Part shown: positions 52,118-60,656 of the stretch, in pieces
Position numbering within the stretch: position 1 is the first letter of the stretch
How the letters are laid out: every line of letters starts with the position of its first letter
Source: JANQQJ01 sp046290575
GTDB lineage: Bacteria; Pseudomonadota; Alphaproteobacteria; SMXS01
Assembly: GCA_046290575.1 (NCBI GenBank)
Contig: JBKAGX010000001.1
Coordinates: 434,001-498,000 of the forward strand
Reading direction: 5' to 3'
DNA length: 64,000 bases
Translations under genes and position numbers: made by a program
The notes under the pieces: model-generated
The model's input: the letters and a program-made list of their open reading frames with translations, nothing else
The model's database searches: none
What the model was told of the DNA's origin: nothing

Positions 52118-53467
52118 GTGATCGCCGGTTCGGTTTGGTTAAGAAGAATCACGATTGTTAGCTCGATTGTTGTGTTGGCGGGGTGTGCCGCCAAGGTCGA
52201 GCATTTCAAACGTCACGACTCCGAAGCGCCCACGGTTCAGGGGCCTCCGGTAACCGACAATTCGACTCCGCTTGAGGGGTCTTTCCAGTGCATGGCGCGG
52301 AAGATCACCAATAGCGGTCGTGAGCGCCTTCGGGTGACAGTCGGGAATGTGAAAGACTACACGGGCAAATTCAGTGAGGCTGAAGGCGGTAACCCGATTA
52401 CCCAGGGTGGCGCGCTGATGGTCATTTCCGGGTTGGGCAAGCTCGGCGATTCAATTCGTCTGCATGAGCGCTTCGACACCCAGGTGACCGAGCAGGAGCT
52501 GCGCTATCTTGACCGTCGTTATCTGGGTGACGGGTCCAGCCACGACACCCCGATGAAGGATGGCAGCGTCAAGAGCGTGCCGTGGAAGCCCTATTATGGC
52601 GGGACGGTGATCGAGACCGACTACTTCATCGTCGGCGGCATCACGGAACTCAATTACAATATCCACTCCGGTGGCATCGAGGCGACGGTGGATGGCATTG
52701 GCGGCAAGGGCCGCGTGTTCACGGTTAATGTGGCTGTCGATCTGCGGATCGTCGAAACCCAGTCGCTTGAGGTTAAGCACACGGCCAGCCTGCAGAAGCA
52801 GATTACCGGTTATGAAGTCGGCGTTAATCTGTTCGAGTTCTTCAAGAACACGCTGGTTGATATTAATGCCGGGCTGAAGAGCCAGGAGCCCCTGCAGATG
52901 GGTGTCCGTACGACGCTTGAATTGGGTGTTCTGGAGTTGATCGGCGCGGTCAGTGGTATTGATCACGAGCCCCTGATCAATTTCGAGGGAACAGACCCGT
53001 GCCCGGAAGAGCGCGCGCCGCGCGCTTATGCGCCAGAGCCCGAGCCGGAACCAGAACCCGAGCCCGTGGTTGAGGCGGAGCCCGATCTGCCGACGACCTA
53101 CACGGTCTATTTTGAAGAAGACGCAGCTGAACTCTCGGGCCAGGCTGTGCGGACGATTGATGACGCCGCCGAAGCAGCGCTTCGCGGTGAGCCGGCCAAT
53201 CTGCTTCTCGAGGGTCATACGGACCGCGAAGGTGCGGAGCTCTATAATCTGGAATTGTCGCGTCGCCGTGCCGTTGTTGTGCAGGGCGCCCTGGTACAGC
53301 GAGGGGTCGAAAAGTCGCGGATTTCTCTGGTCTGGTACGGCGAAAGCCAGCCGGCAGTGCCCACGGCCGATGGTGTGGCGGAGCCGCTTAACCGGCGTGT
53401 CGTTATCCAGATTCTCCGGGATGATGAAATCGCTCTGGATGTAACGTCAACAGGTCCGGGTCAATAA
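52118..53467 (+). CDS. HfaB/CsgG-like secretion lipoprotein fused to an OmpA domain
   Basis: The 449-residue lipoprotein (lipobox LAGC, Cys23) has a CsgG-type domain at about 45-300. Typical parts are LRVTVGNVKDYTGKFSE, ETDYFIVGGITELNYNI, FTVNVAVDLRIVETQSLEV and EPLQMGVRTTLELGVLELI. A Pro-Glu linker (about 306-320) leads to an OmpA-like peptidoglycan-binding domain (about 327-440) with LLLEGHTDREGAELYNLELS and LNRRVVIQI. CsgG and HfaB form outer-membrane pores for amyloid or holdfast-anchor subunits; neither is normally fused to OmpA. GTG at 52118 is chosen over TTG at 52085 because GGAGGGGGGCAGC precedes it and the lipoprotein signal starts there. Confidence 0.82.
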   Translation: MIAGSVWLRRITIVSSIVVLAGCAAKVEHFKRHDSEAPTVQGPPVTDNSTPLEGSFQCMARKITNSGRERLRVTVGNVKDYTGKFSEAEGGNPITQGGALMVISGLGKLGDSIRLHERFDTQVTEQELRYLDRRYLGDGSSHDTPMKDGSVKSVPWKPYYGGTVIETDYFIVGGITELNYNIHSGGIEATVDGIGGKGRVFTVNVAVDLRIVETQSLEVKHTASLQKQITGYEVGVNLFEFFKNTLVDINAGLKSQEPLQMGVRTTLELGVLELIGAVSGIDHEPLINFEGTDPCPEERAPRAYAPEPEPEPEPEPVVEAEPDLPTTYTVYFEEDAAELSGQAVRTIDDAAEAALRGEPANLLLEGHTDREGAELYNLELSRRRAVVVQGALVQRGVEKSRISLVWYGESQPAVPTADGVAEPLNRRVVIQILRDDEIALDVTSTGPGQ

Positions 53468-53472
53468 GGGTA

Positions 53473-54372
53473 ATGATGCTTCACTCGTCAACATTGATGG
53501 CAGGTCTGGTGCTCGCGGGGTTGTTCCCCGTTGTGGCCGGCGCCGCTGTGCCGTTAAATGTCGATGGGGCCGAGCCGCCAGTGGCTGAGTCATCTCCGGC
53601 GATGCAAACCGGATATGTCGATGGTTCGGCGCTCGAAGAGCCGGAGGCGAAGCCCGAGCCAATATTGGATGTTCCCGTGTCGGGGACCTATGGCGCGGAG
53701 CCCGCGCCCAACGCCCGCCTCGAAAAGCTGCTTCGGGTGGCTGCAAAACGGCGTGCGATTGAGCGGGGCGAAATGGTTGAGGTCGCTCCTGAGGTTATTA
53801 TCGAGGGCGCACCTGTCCGCAACGCGCCAGAGGAAGGCCTTTCGGCCATCCGGAATGATGATGAAAGCGTTGTCGCGTTGGATGAGGGGGCGCCGATTGA
53901 CGGCGCCACGTTCCTGCGGCGCAGCAGCCGCGGATACGCCTATCACGTGGCTGAGGATGCAACGTTCGGTGCGGAATTGGCTGATGGTGTATCGGTTGTT
54001 CACGTTGCCGACCTGGCGCGCGAAACTGTAGCGGCTGGCCGGGTTGTTGTTTACCCGCGGCCCGCTGAGGCACCTGTTCCTTTGCAGGCGGTCGACCCGC
54101 TGCAGGCAGCGCTTGACCCGTCTGATCCGTCGCTGGTCGGGCGCGGCACCTATGTCGCCGCTGCGCGGGACGAGACAGATATCTTTCCTCGTGTTGGAAG
54201 TGTGAGGGGGGAATCACCTTTCCCGCCCTGCTGTGGTCCGACACGGTTGTTCTACATTTACGACGGGCCGGTTTTGGGGCTTGTCATCACGCAAAATACA
54301 CGGGCTTTCAAGCCAGGGCAGACGTTTCAGTATGTCCCACTGACGGTGCCCGTGAAGTTCGGTTTTGATTGA
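53473..54372 (+). CDS. Exported protein of unknown function in the CsgG-like operon
   Basis: The 299-residue protein has a signal peptide (LMAGLVLAGLFPVVAGAA). The N-terminal third is acidic and Pro-rich (EEPEAKPEPILDVPVSG), then comes a basic helix (LEKLLRVAAKRRAIERG) and a C-terminal part that ends with strands YIYDGPVLGLVITQ and FQYVPLTVPVKFGFD and a vicinal Cys pair (FPPCCGPTR). I do not recognise the family. It lies 5 bp after the CsgG-OmpA gene and 94 bp before the giant repeat gene, so a role as chaperone, adaptor or pore accessory (in the place of curli CsgE/CsgF) is possible. Confidence 0.75.
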   Translation: MMLHSSTLMAGLVLAGLFPVVAGAAVPLNVDGAEPPVAESSPAMQTGYVDGSALEEPEAKPEPILDVPVSGTYGAEPAPNARLEKLLRVAAKRRAIERGEMVEVAPEVIIEGAPVRNAPEEGLSAIRNDDESVVALDEGAPIDGATFLRRSSRGYAYHVAEDATFGAELADGVSVVHVADLARETVAAGRVVVYPRPAEAPVPLQAVDPLQAALDPSDPSLVGRGTYVAAARDETDIFPRVGSVRGESPFPPCCGPTRLFYIYDGPVLGLVITQNTRAFKPGQTFQYVPLTVPVKFGFD

Positions 54373-54466
54373 GGGGGCCTGAAAGGGGTCGGTTGTCATG
54401 TCTATTCAACGTCGCGAAGAGCTGAAAATGTCCACGAAGAAAGTTACCGCTAACAAGGGGGTTAGA

Positions 54467-57400
54467 ATGCGTAGTGTTCGGGTTTTATCGACTGTAAGTG
54501 CGATTGCACTAACGGCCGGGGTGAGTATGTCGGCGCAGGCGTTCGACTCGCCCAATCTGTTGATCGATCTGTTCAGCCCCACCCTGTCGGTAACAGGCGG
54601 GTCGGCGGCGGCGACAGCAACCAACAGCATGACCAACGCTGGCGGCTCTATCACGGCGTCCAACTCGAATGTTGATATCGGGTTCCCGACGGTCGGGACC
54701 AACGACATCGGCGGCAGTGCCAACAGCGTGTTGGTTGACAGTAACATTATTTTCGCTGGTGGCGTTGGCCCGGCTACCCCCGTTATCGGCAACGACAGCG
54801 TCACAGAGGTTGATGTCGCGGCGGTGACTGGCACATCGCCGGATAATGCGGGCATTGCGGCGACGCAACAGCTCAATGACGGTACCGAGATCGCTGCGTC
54901 GGTTGATGACGGTCAAATTCGCATTGATGTGGACAATGCAGGCCCTGACGACAGCCTGACCCTGACCAGCAACACCATCGTGGCGTCGACGGTTGCAAAT
55001 GGTGCGACGAACTCTGTCGGGGCGGACATTCCCGGCAACGCGCTGGTTACCGGCGTTATCCCGCTCGGCTATTCCAGTACGGAAGAAGGACACGTGACCT
55101 TCGATTCAACCGGTGCGCCCCCGTTTGAAGCGGCAGCCAGCATGCTGGCGGGCAATGGCCAGCTGAACAACGACATTACCGTTTCGTCGACGGTGGTGGA
55201 TTCGCGGATCGGTTTGCTGGCGGATGATCAGGATATTGAAGGCGTTCCCATTCTGATCGACGGGAACACGATTGAAGCAGCGCTTGCCGGCAATGACGCG
55301 AATAATATCGTCCAGGTCGAATCGGGCGGAGCGGTTGATCTCGTCGGATCCGTTGCTGTCGCTAATCTGCAGGTCAATGTCGGCGACGATACTTACGACG
55401 CCAGTGTCACCGATTCCTACATCGAGGCCGGTCAGTCGGTTGGCGGCCCTCTGCCCATCGACGATCTGATCGATAGCAGCCTCAATTTCACTAACAATAC
55501 AATTACTGCCGGTTCGGTCGGAAACACCGCTTTCAATACGATTGAATTCGTCGGTGCTGTTGGTCAGGTTGGGCCGACTACGGAAACCCAGAACAACGCC
55601 ACCTCGTTCGCGGGCGGTATCGCGCTGGACGTAGAAGCCGACATGGTGATTGCCAATGGGCAGCTTAACGATGTCGATGTCACTGCGACAGTTGATCGCG
55701 GCATTCAGCGGGTTCGGACCCTTGGTCTTGATGGCTCCGACGTTATTTTCGAGAACAACGAGACAACGGCTAATGCCGGTCAGAATGAAGTTGTAAATCA
55801 GCTGAATATTGACGCTGCGACCACCTTCGATTCCAGCGTCGGTATTAACAGCCTGCAATACGGGACAGGCCTTACCACCGCGACCAACATCGCGGTTATG
55901 GATGTTCGCGTGTCTGGCAACGGTTCCAATCTGATTGATGCGTCTACTGTTGAGGTCGATGACAACACCCTGGCCACGGATGCCTATGGCAACCGTGCTA
56001 CGAACATCCCCAGCATCACCGGCACCAATGTTGTTGGCGATGGTACGGTGGATGCAAATATCGACTCCGATCGTCCCAACCTTGAAGGCAGTGTCACGGC
56101 AGACCTCAGTGTACTCAGTGCACAGGTCCTCGATGGCGAGAGTGGCGGCGGTGTTGTGGGCGAGCAGTTCTCCAACATCACGGTCGATTTCGTCCTGGAT
56201 ACGTCGGCACCGTTTGATGCGACGGCTATCAGCAACAGCCTGCTGAGCGTGTCTGGCAACGACTCGACTGTCGATGTCTACGGCAACCATTCGCTGGCGA
56301 CCGGTATGACGGTGGATTCCACCAACATCAATGCGACAGTGGGTGTGCTGAATTCCCAGACCGTTGAAGACGGCGCGATCCTGACCGCGCTACTCGATGA
56401 TGGGCCTGCCAACAGCGACCTGCTGGACGTCGACGTGTTCGGCAACAGCGCCCCGTTTACTGCTGATCTGTACACCTTTGAAGAATCGAAGTTGCTCGTT
56501 GAAGGCAATGAGTTCAGCGCAGAGCTGTATGGCAACCTCTCGGAAGCCAACCTTCTGCAGATCACCGGCACCACCATCAACGATGATGAAGGTGCGACCG
56601 CGCTGCCCAACGCGCTGGTCGACCGGACGCTGGGCGCGCCTGGCATTCCAACCACGACCACAACGGCCGGTTTCTCGCTGGTCAACGATCAGTCGGTTGA
56701 AGATTTGGGTGAAGTAACGGTCGCGGTAAATCCTGACGCGCCAGGAAGCGAAAACCTGATCGATATCGCGTTCTCGCCGACCGGCAACGGCCAGGTGAAT
56801 ATCCTCGACAGTGAAATCAGCATGAGCCGCAACACTGGCATCGCCAGCGCGGTGATTAACGATGCAACGTCGGGCGTCATCGTGGATGCCGATGCCGGGT
56901 TGAACGCCTCGACCTCGCTGGTCAACAGCCAGACGGTTGCGGCTGAAAACTCCAGCCAGAGCCTGACGGTCGATGTCCTGTTGGGTGGTGGCTATGAGTT
57001 GTATCTCGAAAATGTCGGGGACATCACGACCACGAATGTCGACGCCAACGAGAACTCGCTCCTGGCCTCTGCTGCACTGAACAATGCCGTGAACTCGGTT
57101 TCGGTGTCAGCGACCGGCATGGTCATCACAGATGTGACCGGTGCGGGTGATGCATCTGCAGCAAGGCTCGGTGATAACAGCGAAACCAACAGCGAAGTAT
57201 CCCTGGTCAACGATCAGTACTTCAACGCGCTGGGCGATGGTGGTGTCGAGGTGGGCTTCAACGGTCGCGGTGTTAATGTCGATATAGGCGTCGGCGAAGG
57301 CTCTGGCGATCTGACCCAGAGCTCGGTGAACGCCAATGCCAACACCATTACAGTTCAGACCAGCGGCAACACGGCCAACAACCAGATCGATTTGACTGTA

Positions 57401-59713
57401 ACCAGCATCGATTTGGACGCCGGTGAAGTTGGCGGGACCACGCGACGTGGGCCGGTGGCGACCATTGCGTCCAACCAGCGCGGTGTTCTGCCGATCGAAG
57501 GTTCGCTGCAGGGCTTCACCTCTGTCATTGAACGTGTTGGCCCGTCGTTCGTGAATCCCGGCGTAAACGTGCTGCTCGATGGAGATGGTGACGCAGGCGT
57601 TCAGAACATTTTCGAAAGCGACATCGTCGCCAACAACAATGAAATCGCAGCCCTTTCGGTTGTGAACGATGTGACCAACACCCTGGTGGTATCGGGGACC
57701 TCGTTCTCTCACGGTGACGCCAACGACCCGCGGGCCGAACTGTTCACAGTGGCTGGTGATGATCTCGAATTCTTCAACAGCGCCTTCGGGATCGGCTCTC
57801 GCCAGCAGAACGCGTTCAATGTCACGACGGTCGTTAACGACGCGGATATCGATGTCAGCGTTGACGTTGACTCCATCACGCAGTCGGCTATTGCGGCCGA
57901 CGCCAACTCGGTCGTCGCTTCTTCAGCCGGCAACCGGTCGGTCAATGAGGGCGGCGTCGACTTCGTCAGCAATGAAGGGCAGATGTTCGTCGGCAATGTG
58001 CAGCTTTCGACGCCAGAGATCATCGTCGATCCACAGTTCCCAGATGTGGTCGAGCAAACCACGATCTCTTCGGAGATTACGCTGGTCGATATCAACGCCG
58101 ATGCCGATCAGGGTGACACGGTGCTTAGCGGGTCTGCGGTTTCGACCAGTGAAAACCTGTTGCTGGCCAATTCCATCGCGAACTCCACTCAGCAGCGTCT
58201 TGATGTTGCCGGAACCAACCTGTTCAGTTCTTTCGATGGAACCCCTGAAGTTTCTTCAGACTCCGATATTGACGGGTTGAATACGGTCACGGCCGATTAC
58301 GCCATCCTGAACAGTCAGGGCTCATCGGACTTGGAGACCACCCAGGGCGATATCGTGACGGCGATGGTGACGCAAAGCACCATTGAGTTCGAGGTCAACA
58401 CCGTTCTGGATGGTGGGCTTCGGGCCGACGAAAACTCGGTCTTTGCCCAGGGCACGCTGGATGCGGCAACCAACTGGATCACCTTCAACGCGGACGCTAA
58501 TCTGGGTGTTGCAGCCGACGATATCGACTCACCAAGCTCGGCCATCTTCTCGCGCCAGGCCAGGCAGGAAGACAGCTCTGTATTTGCGCTGGTCGATGGC
58601 GTTCAAATCGGGAGTGTCGGGTCAATTGATGATATCTCTTCGGATGGCGCCGTTGGCATTTCGATCGACAACAACGCGATTGTGGCCCGGTCGCAGGTCG
58701 GTGTCGCGCAGAACCTGATCACACCGACGATCGGTGATGATGGCCAGTATGAACTGACCGCAGGTGCCAGCATCTATGGCAAGGATATCGTACCTTCCGC
58801 GACGTTGAGCCTCGATGCTGCGCCGGAGGTGCTGAATGCCGATCACACGATTCTGAACCAGCAGATTAATCTTGGTGCCGACTCGACCGCAATTGTCGGT
58901 GGGGATTTTGGTTTCCAGATTGGTGCCAACATCAATTCGGACGCGGTGAACGATGCGGTAACAGTCAACGGCAACGTGATCGAAGCGCTGGCCCGTGGGT
59001 TCACCTCGTTGAACCTGGTGGTCCTGAGAGCCGGCGCATCCAGCGATGTGACGGCGATCGTGGCTAATGAGCAACTCACTGGAGGCTCACTCGTCACCGC
59101 AAGCATTATCGGTGCGGGCGCCGGCAGTGACGGAATTGGCGTTGCCTTTGATGGCGGTATGGACAATTCCGCCGCCAGCGTTTCGAACAACGGGGTCTTT
59201 GCGACGGCGCGGACCAATACATCGACCAACGTGATTGATACCTTTGCCGAGGCAAGCCTGCAGGAATCCTTCGGGGTCACGGTAGACCTCGATCCCTCAG
59301 GCGTAACGCCCATCAGCGTCACAGGTGCTGACTACGCGATTCTGAACCAGCAATATGCGGTTGAGGGCGCGACATCGGCGTCTATTACAGGCCTTGGTAT
59401 CGGGATTGGTGTCGACGGTCCGCTGGACTCCTCGGCGCTTAACGTGAACGGCAACAATGTGATTGCTTTCGCGGTCTCGAATGATGCTTCTAACTCCATC
59501 ATTGTTAATGCAGGGACGACGAATACGCGGCCCAGCGCGGCGATTGCGAGCGTCCAGTTGAACGGGGGGCAGACGACTATTGCGACCGTCAGCAATGTTT
59601 CCGTCGGTATTGGCGGGGTTGGCGGCTCCTCGAGCTCGGCCTCCTCGGTCAGCGGCAACAGCGTCGGCGCCACGGCAGTTGGCAACCGGGCCTTCAGCTC
59701 GATCGGCCAGTAA
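54467..59713 (+). CDS. Giant secreted Asn/Gln beta-repeat protein (HfaD/amyloid-adhesin-like)
   Basis: A 1748-residue protein with a clear signal peptide (MRSVRVLSTVSAIALTAGVS, cleavage after AQA25). From about residue 100 it consists of about 19 degenerate units of 80-110 residues. Each has a Q half (hydrophobic-x-N-x-Q, such as YAILNQQYAVEGATSASI or TSLVNSQTV) and a GN half (VxxNxIxAxAxGNxAxNxI, such as VSGNSVGATAVGNRAF). I see no Cys, only about two Lys, and many Asp, Asn, Ser, Thr, Val. There is no autotransporter barrel, RTX repeat or sortase motif; the last unit ends at the C-terminus. ATG at 54467 follows AAGGGGG; upstream in-frame ATGs at 54398 and 54428 would put the signal too far in. 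Confidence 0.88.
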   Translation: MRSVRVLSTVSAIALTAGVSMSAQAFDSPNLLIDLFSPTLSVTGGSAAATATNSMTNAGGSITASNSNVDIGFPTVGTNDIGGSANSVLVDSNIIFAGGVGPATPVIGNDSVTEVDVAAVTGTSPDNAGIAATQQLNDGTEIAASVDDGQIRIDVDNAGPDDSLTLTSNTIVASTVANGATNSVGADIPGNALVTGVIPLGYSSTEEGHVTFDSTGAPPFEAAASMLAGNGQLNNDITVSSTVVDSRIGLLADDQDIEGVPILIDGNTIEAALAGNDANNIVQVESGGAVDLVGSVAVANLQVNVGDDTYDASVTDSYIEAGQSVGGPLPIDDLIDSSLNFTNNTITAGSVGNTAFNTIEFVGAVGQVGPTTETQNNATSFAGGIALDVEADMVIANGQLNDVDVTATVDRGIQRVRTLGLDGSDVIFENNETTANAGQNEVVNQLNIDAATTFDSSVGINSLQYGTGLTTATNIAVMDVRVSGNGSNLIDASTVEVDDNTLATDAYGNRATNIPSITGTNVVGDGTVDANIDSDRPNLEGSVTADLSVLSAQVLDGESGGGVVGEQFSNITVDFVLDTSAPFDATAISNSLLSVSGNDSTVDVYGNHSLATGMTVDSTNINATVGVLNSQTVEDGAILTALLDDGPANSDLLDVDVFGNSAPFTADLYTFEESKLLVEGNEFSAELYGNLSEANLLQITGTTINDDEGATALPNALVDRTLGAPGIPTTTTTAGFSLVNDQSVEDLGEVTVAVNPDAPGSENLIDIAFSPTGNGQVNILDSEISMSRNTGIASAVINDATSGVIVDADAGLNASTSLVNSQTVAAENSSQSLTVDVLLGGGYELYLENVGDITTTNVDANENSLLASAALNNAVNSVSVSATGMVITDVTGAGDASAARLGDNSETNSEVSLVNDQYFNALGDGGVEVGFNGRGVNVDIGVGEGSGDLTQSSVNANANTITVQTSGNTANNQIDLTVTSIDLDAGEVGGTTRRGPVATIASNQRGVLPIEGSLQGFTSVIERVGPSFVNPGVNVLLDGDGDAGVQNIFESDIVANNNEIAALSVVNDVTNTLVVSGTSFSHGDANDPRAELFTVAGDDLEFFNSAFGIGSRQQNAFNVTTVVNDADIDVSVDVDSITQSAIAADANSVVASSAGNRSVNEGGVDFVSNEGQMFVGNVQLSTPEIIVDPQFPDVVEQTTISSEITLVDINADADQGDTVLSGSAVSTSENLLLANSIANSTQQRLDVAGTNLFSSFDGTPEVSSDSDIDGLNTVTADYAILNSQGSSDLETTQGDIVTAMVTQSTIEFEVNTVLDGGLRADENSVFAQGTLDAATNWITFNADANLGVAADDIDSPSSAIFSRQARQEDSSVFALVDGVQIGSVGSIDDISSDGAVGISIDNNAIVARSQVGVAQNLITPTIGDDGQYELTAGASIYGKDIVPSATLSLDAAPEVLNADHTILNQQINLGADSTAIVGGDFGFQIGANINSDAVNDAVTVNGNVIEALARGFTSLNLVVLRAGASSDVTAIVANEQLTGGSLVTASIIGAGAGSDGIGVAFDGGMDNSAASVSNNGVFATARTNTSTNVIDTFAEASLQESFGVTVDLDPSGVTPISVTGADYAILNQQYAVEGATSASITGLGIGIGVDGPLDSSALNVNGNNVIAFAVSNDASNSIIVNAGTTNTRPSAAIASVQLNGGQTTIATVSNVSVGIGGVGGSSSSASSVSGNSVGATAVGNRAFSSIGQ

Positions 59714-59740
59714 GCCGACGCGTTTAACGCATCAAATCTG

Positions 59741-59774
59741 GGGGCCGGAACCTGCGTTCCGGCCCCTTTCGTTT
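59741..59774 (+). terminator. Intrinsic terminator after the giant repeat gene
   Basis: An 11-bp perfect stem, GGGGCCGGAAC paired with GTTCCGGCCCC around CTGC, is followed by TTTCGTTT. It separates the first giant gene from the downstream exported-protein gene. Confidence 0.85.
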
Positions 59775-59808
59775 GACCGGCTCTGCCCGATCGTTTAGGC
59801 AGATCACC

Positions 59809-60459
59809 ATGATTTCAATACGATCCGGGGCGCGCTGGCGCTTCCTTTCGGTAATGGCACTTGCGGGCTGTATGATTTTGGGTACAGCAACCGCTTCCTT
59901 TGCGGCGGACCGTCTGGGCAATTACGTGGTTCGGGGCGTCGGGATCAAATCCTGTGTCGACTACCTGGAGGCTGAACAGACCAGTGCAGAAGCGGTGCAG
60001 CCCTATGTCTGGTGGATTGAAGGCTATGTCTCCAGCCTGAATCGCCTGATGCCGGATACGGCGGATTCGTCTCCCATTCGGGACCTCGCCATCGTGGCCA
60101 TCCTGACCCGCAATATTTGCCGGGGCGACCCTTCCCTGCGCATGGAGACGGCACTGGGACGCCTGATGCGGTTCTTTGAGCCCTATCGGCTCACCAGGCT
60201 GGGTCCGGTCATCACGGTCGACCACCCTGGCGGCGGTACCGTAGAGGTGTATGAAGAAACGCTGGTGTGGGTGCAGCAGACCCTGGCCGATCAGGACCTT
60301 TATGACGGCGCAGCGGATGGCCAGTATAGGGACTCCCTGCGTCAGGCCCTTGCAAGTTATCAAGAGCAACGCGGCTTGCCTGTCAACGGCCTGCCGGATG
60401 CGCAGACCCTGCAAGCTCTTTTCCGGGAGTTCCCGGAAGGCCCTGAGGCGCCCCAGTAA
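59809..60459 (+). CDS. Exported protein with C-terminal peptidoglycan-binding domain
   Basis: The 216-residue protein has a signal peptide (FLSVMALAGCMILGTATASF). The first domain (about 40-125) has two Cys (GIKSCVDYLE and RNICRGDPSL) and the W-x-x-GYVSSLN pattern, faintly like Rap1a/HdeA-type small periplasmic proteins. The C-terminal 60 residues match a PG_binding_1 unit: VWVQQTLADQDLYDGAADG, then QALASYQEQRGLPVNGLPD and TLQALF. The ATG at 59809 is preferred to one at 59773, which lies inside the terminator. It sits between the two giant repeat genes, so it may tie their surface structure to the cell wall (inference). Confidence 0.8.
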   Translation: MISIRSGARWRFLSVMALAGCMILGTATASFAADRLGNYVVRGVGIKSCVDYLEAEQTSAEAVQPYVWWIEGYVSSLNRLMPDTADSSPIRDLAIVAILTRNICRGDPSLRMETALGRLMRFFEPYRLTRLGPVITVDHPGGGTVEVYEETLVWVQQTLADQDLYDGAADGQYRDSLRQALASYQEQRGLPVNGLPDAQTLQALFREFPEGPEAPQ

Positions 60460-60517
60460 GAGCGAGATAAGTCCTCTGGACTGTCACAAAAAATTATCCT
60501 GAAATACACGCTGCAGG

Positions 60518-60526
60518 TGTTATACT
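60518..60526 (+). promoter_or_regulatory. Extended -10 promoter candidate for the second giant gene
   Basis: TG-T-TATACT matches an extended -10 element about 130 bp upstream of the ATG at 60657; the -35 region is weak. A GGGCC/GGCCC hairpin lies between it and the ribosome site (GGGGGAACGATC). The preceding terminator and this element suggest separate transcription of the second giant gene. Confidence 0.4.
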
Positions 60527-60656
60527 TTGCACGGCTGAAGTGAGTGGGTGCTTCATGCGTGCAAGTCGAACGTGCGTATGTCGCTGCAATAGCTTCATAA
60601 TTTGACTTTTGTGTTGTCGGGCCAATTTGGGCCCTGATGCTTTTGGGGGAACGATC

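Noticed and set aside
55106..56290. 394-codon leftward frame within the giant repeat gene
   Set aside because: It mirrors the repetitive rightward coding sequence; the sense frame has signal peptide, ribosome site and repeat logic.
54467..59713. Autotransporter, RTX adhesin or trimeric adhesin
   Set aside because: There is no C-terminal barrel, no GGxGxDxUx nonapeptides, no YadA-like head or ESPR; the protein ends within a regular repeat unit.
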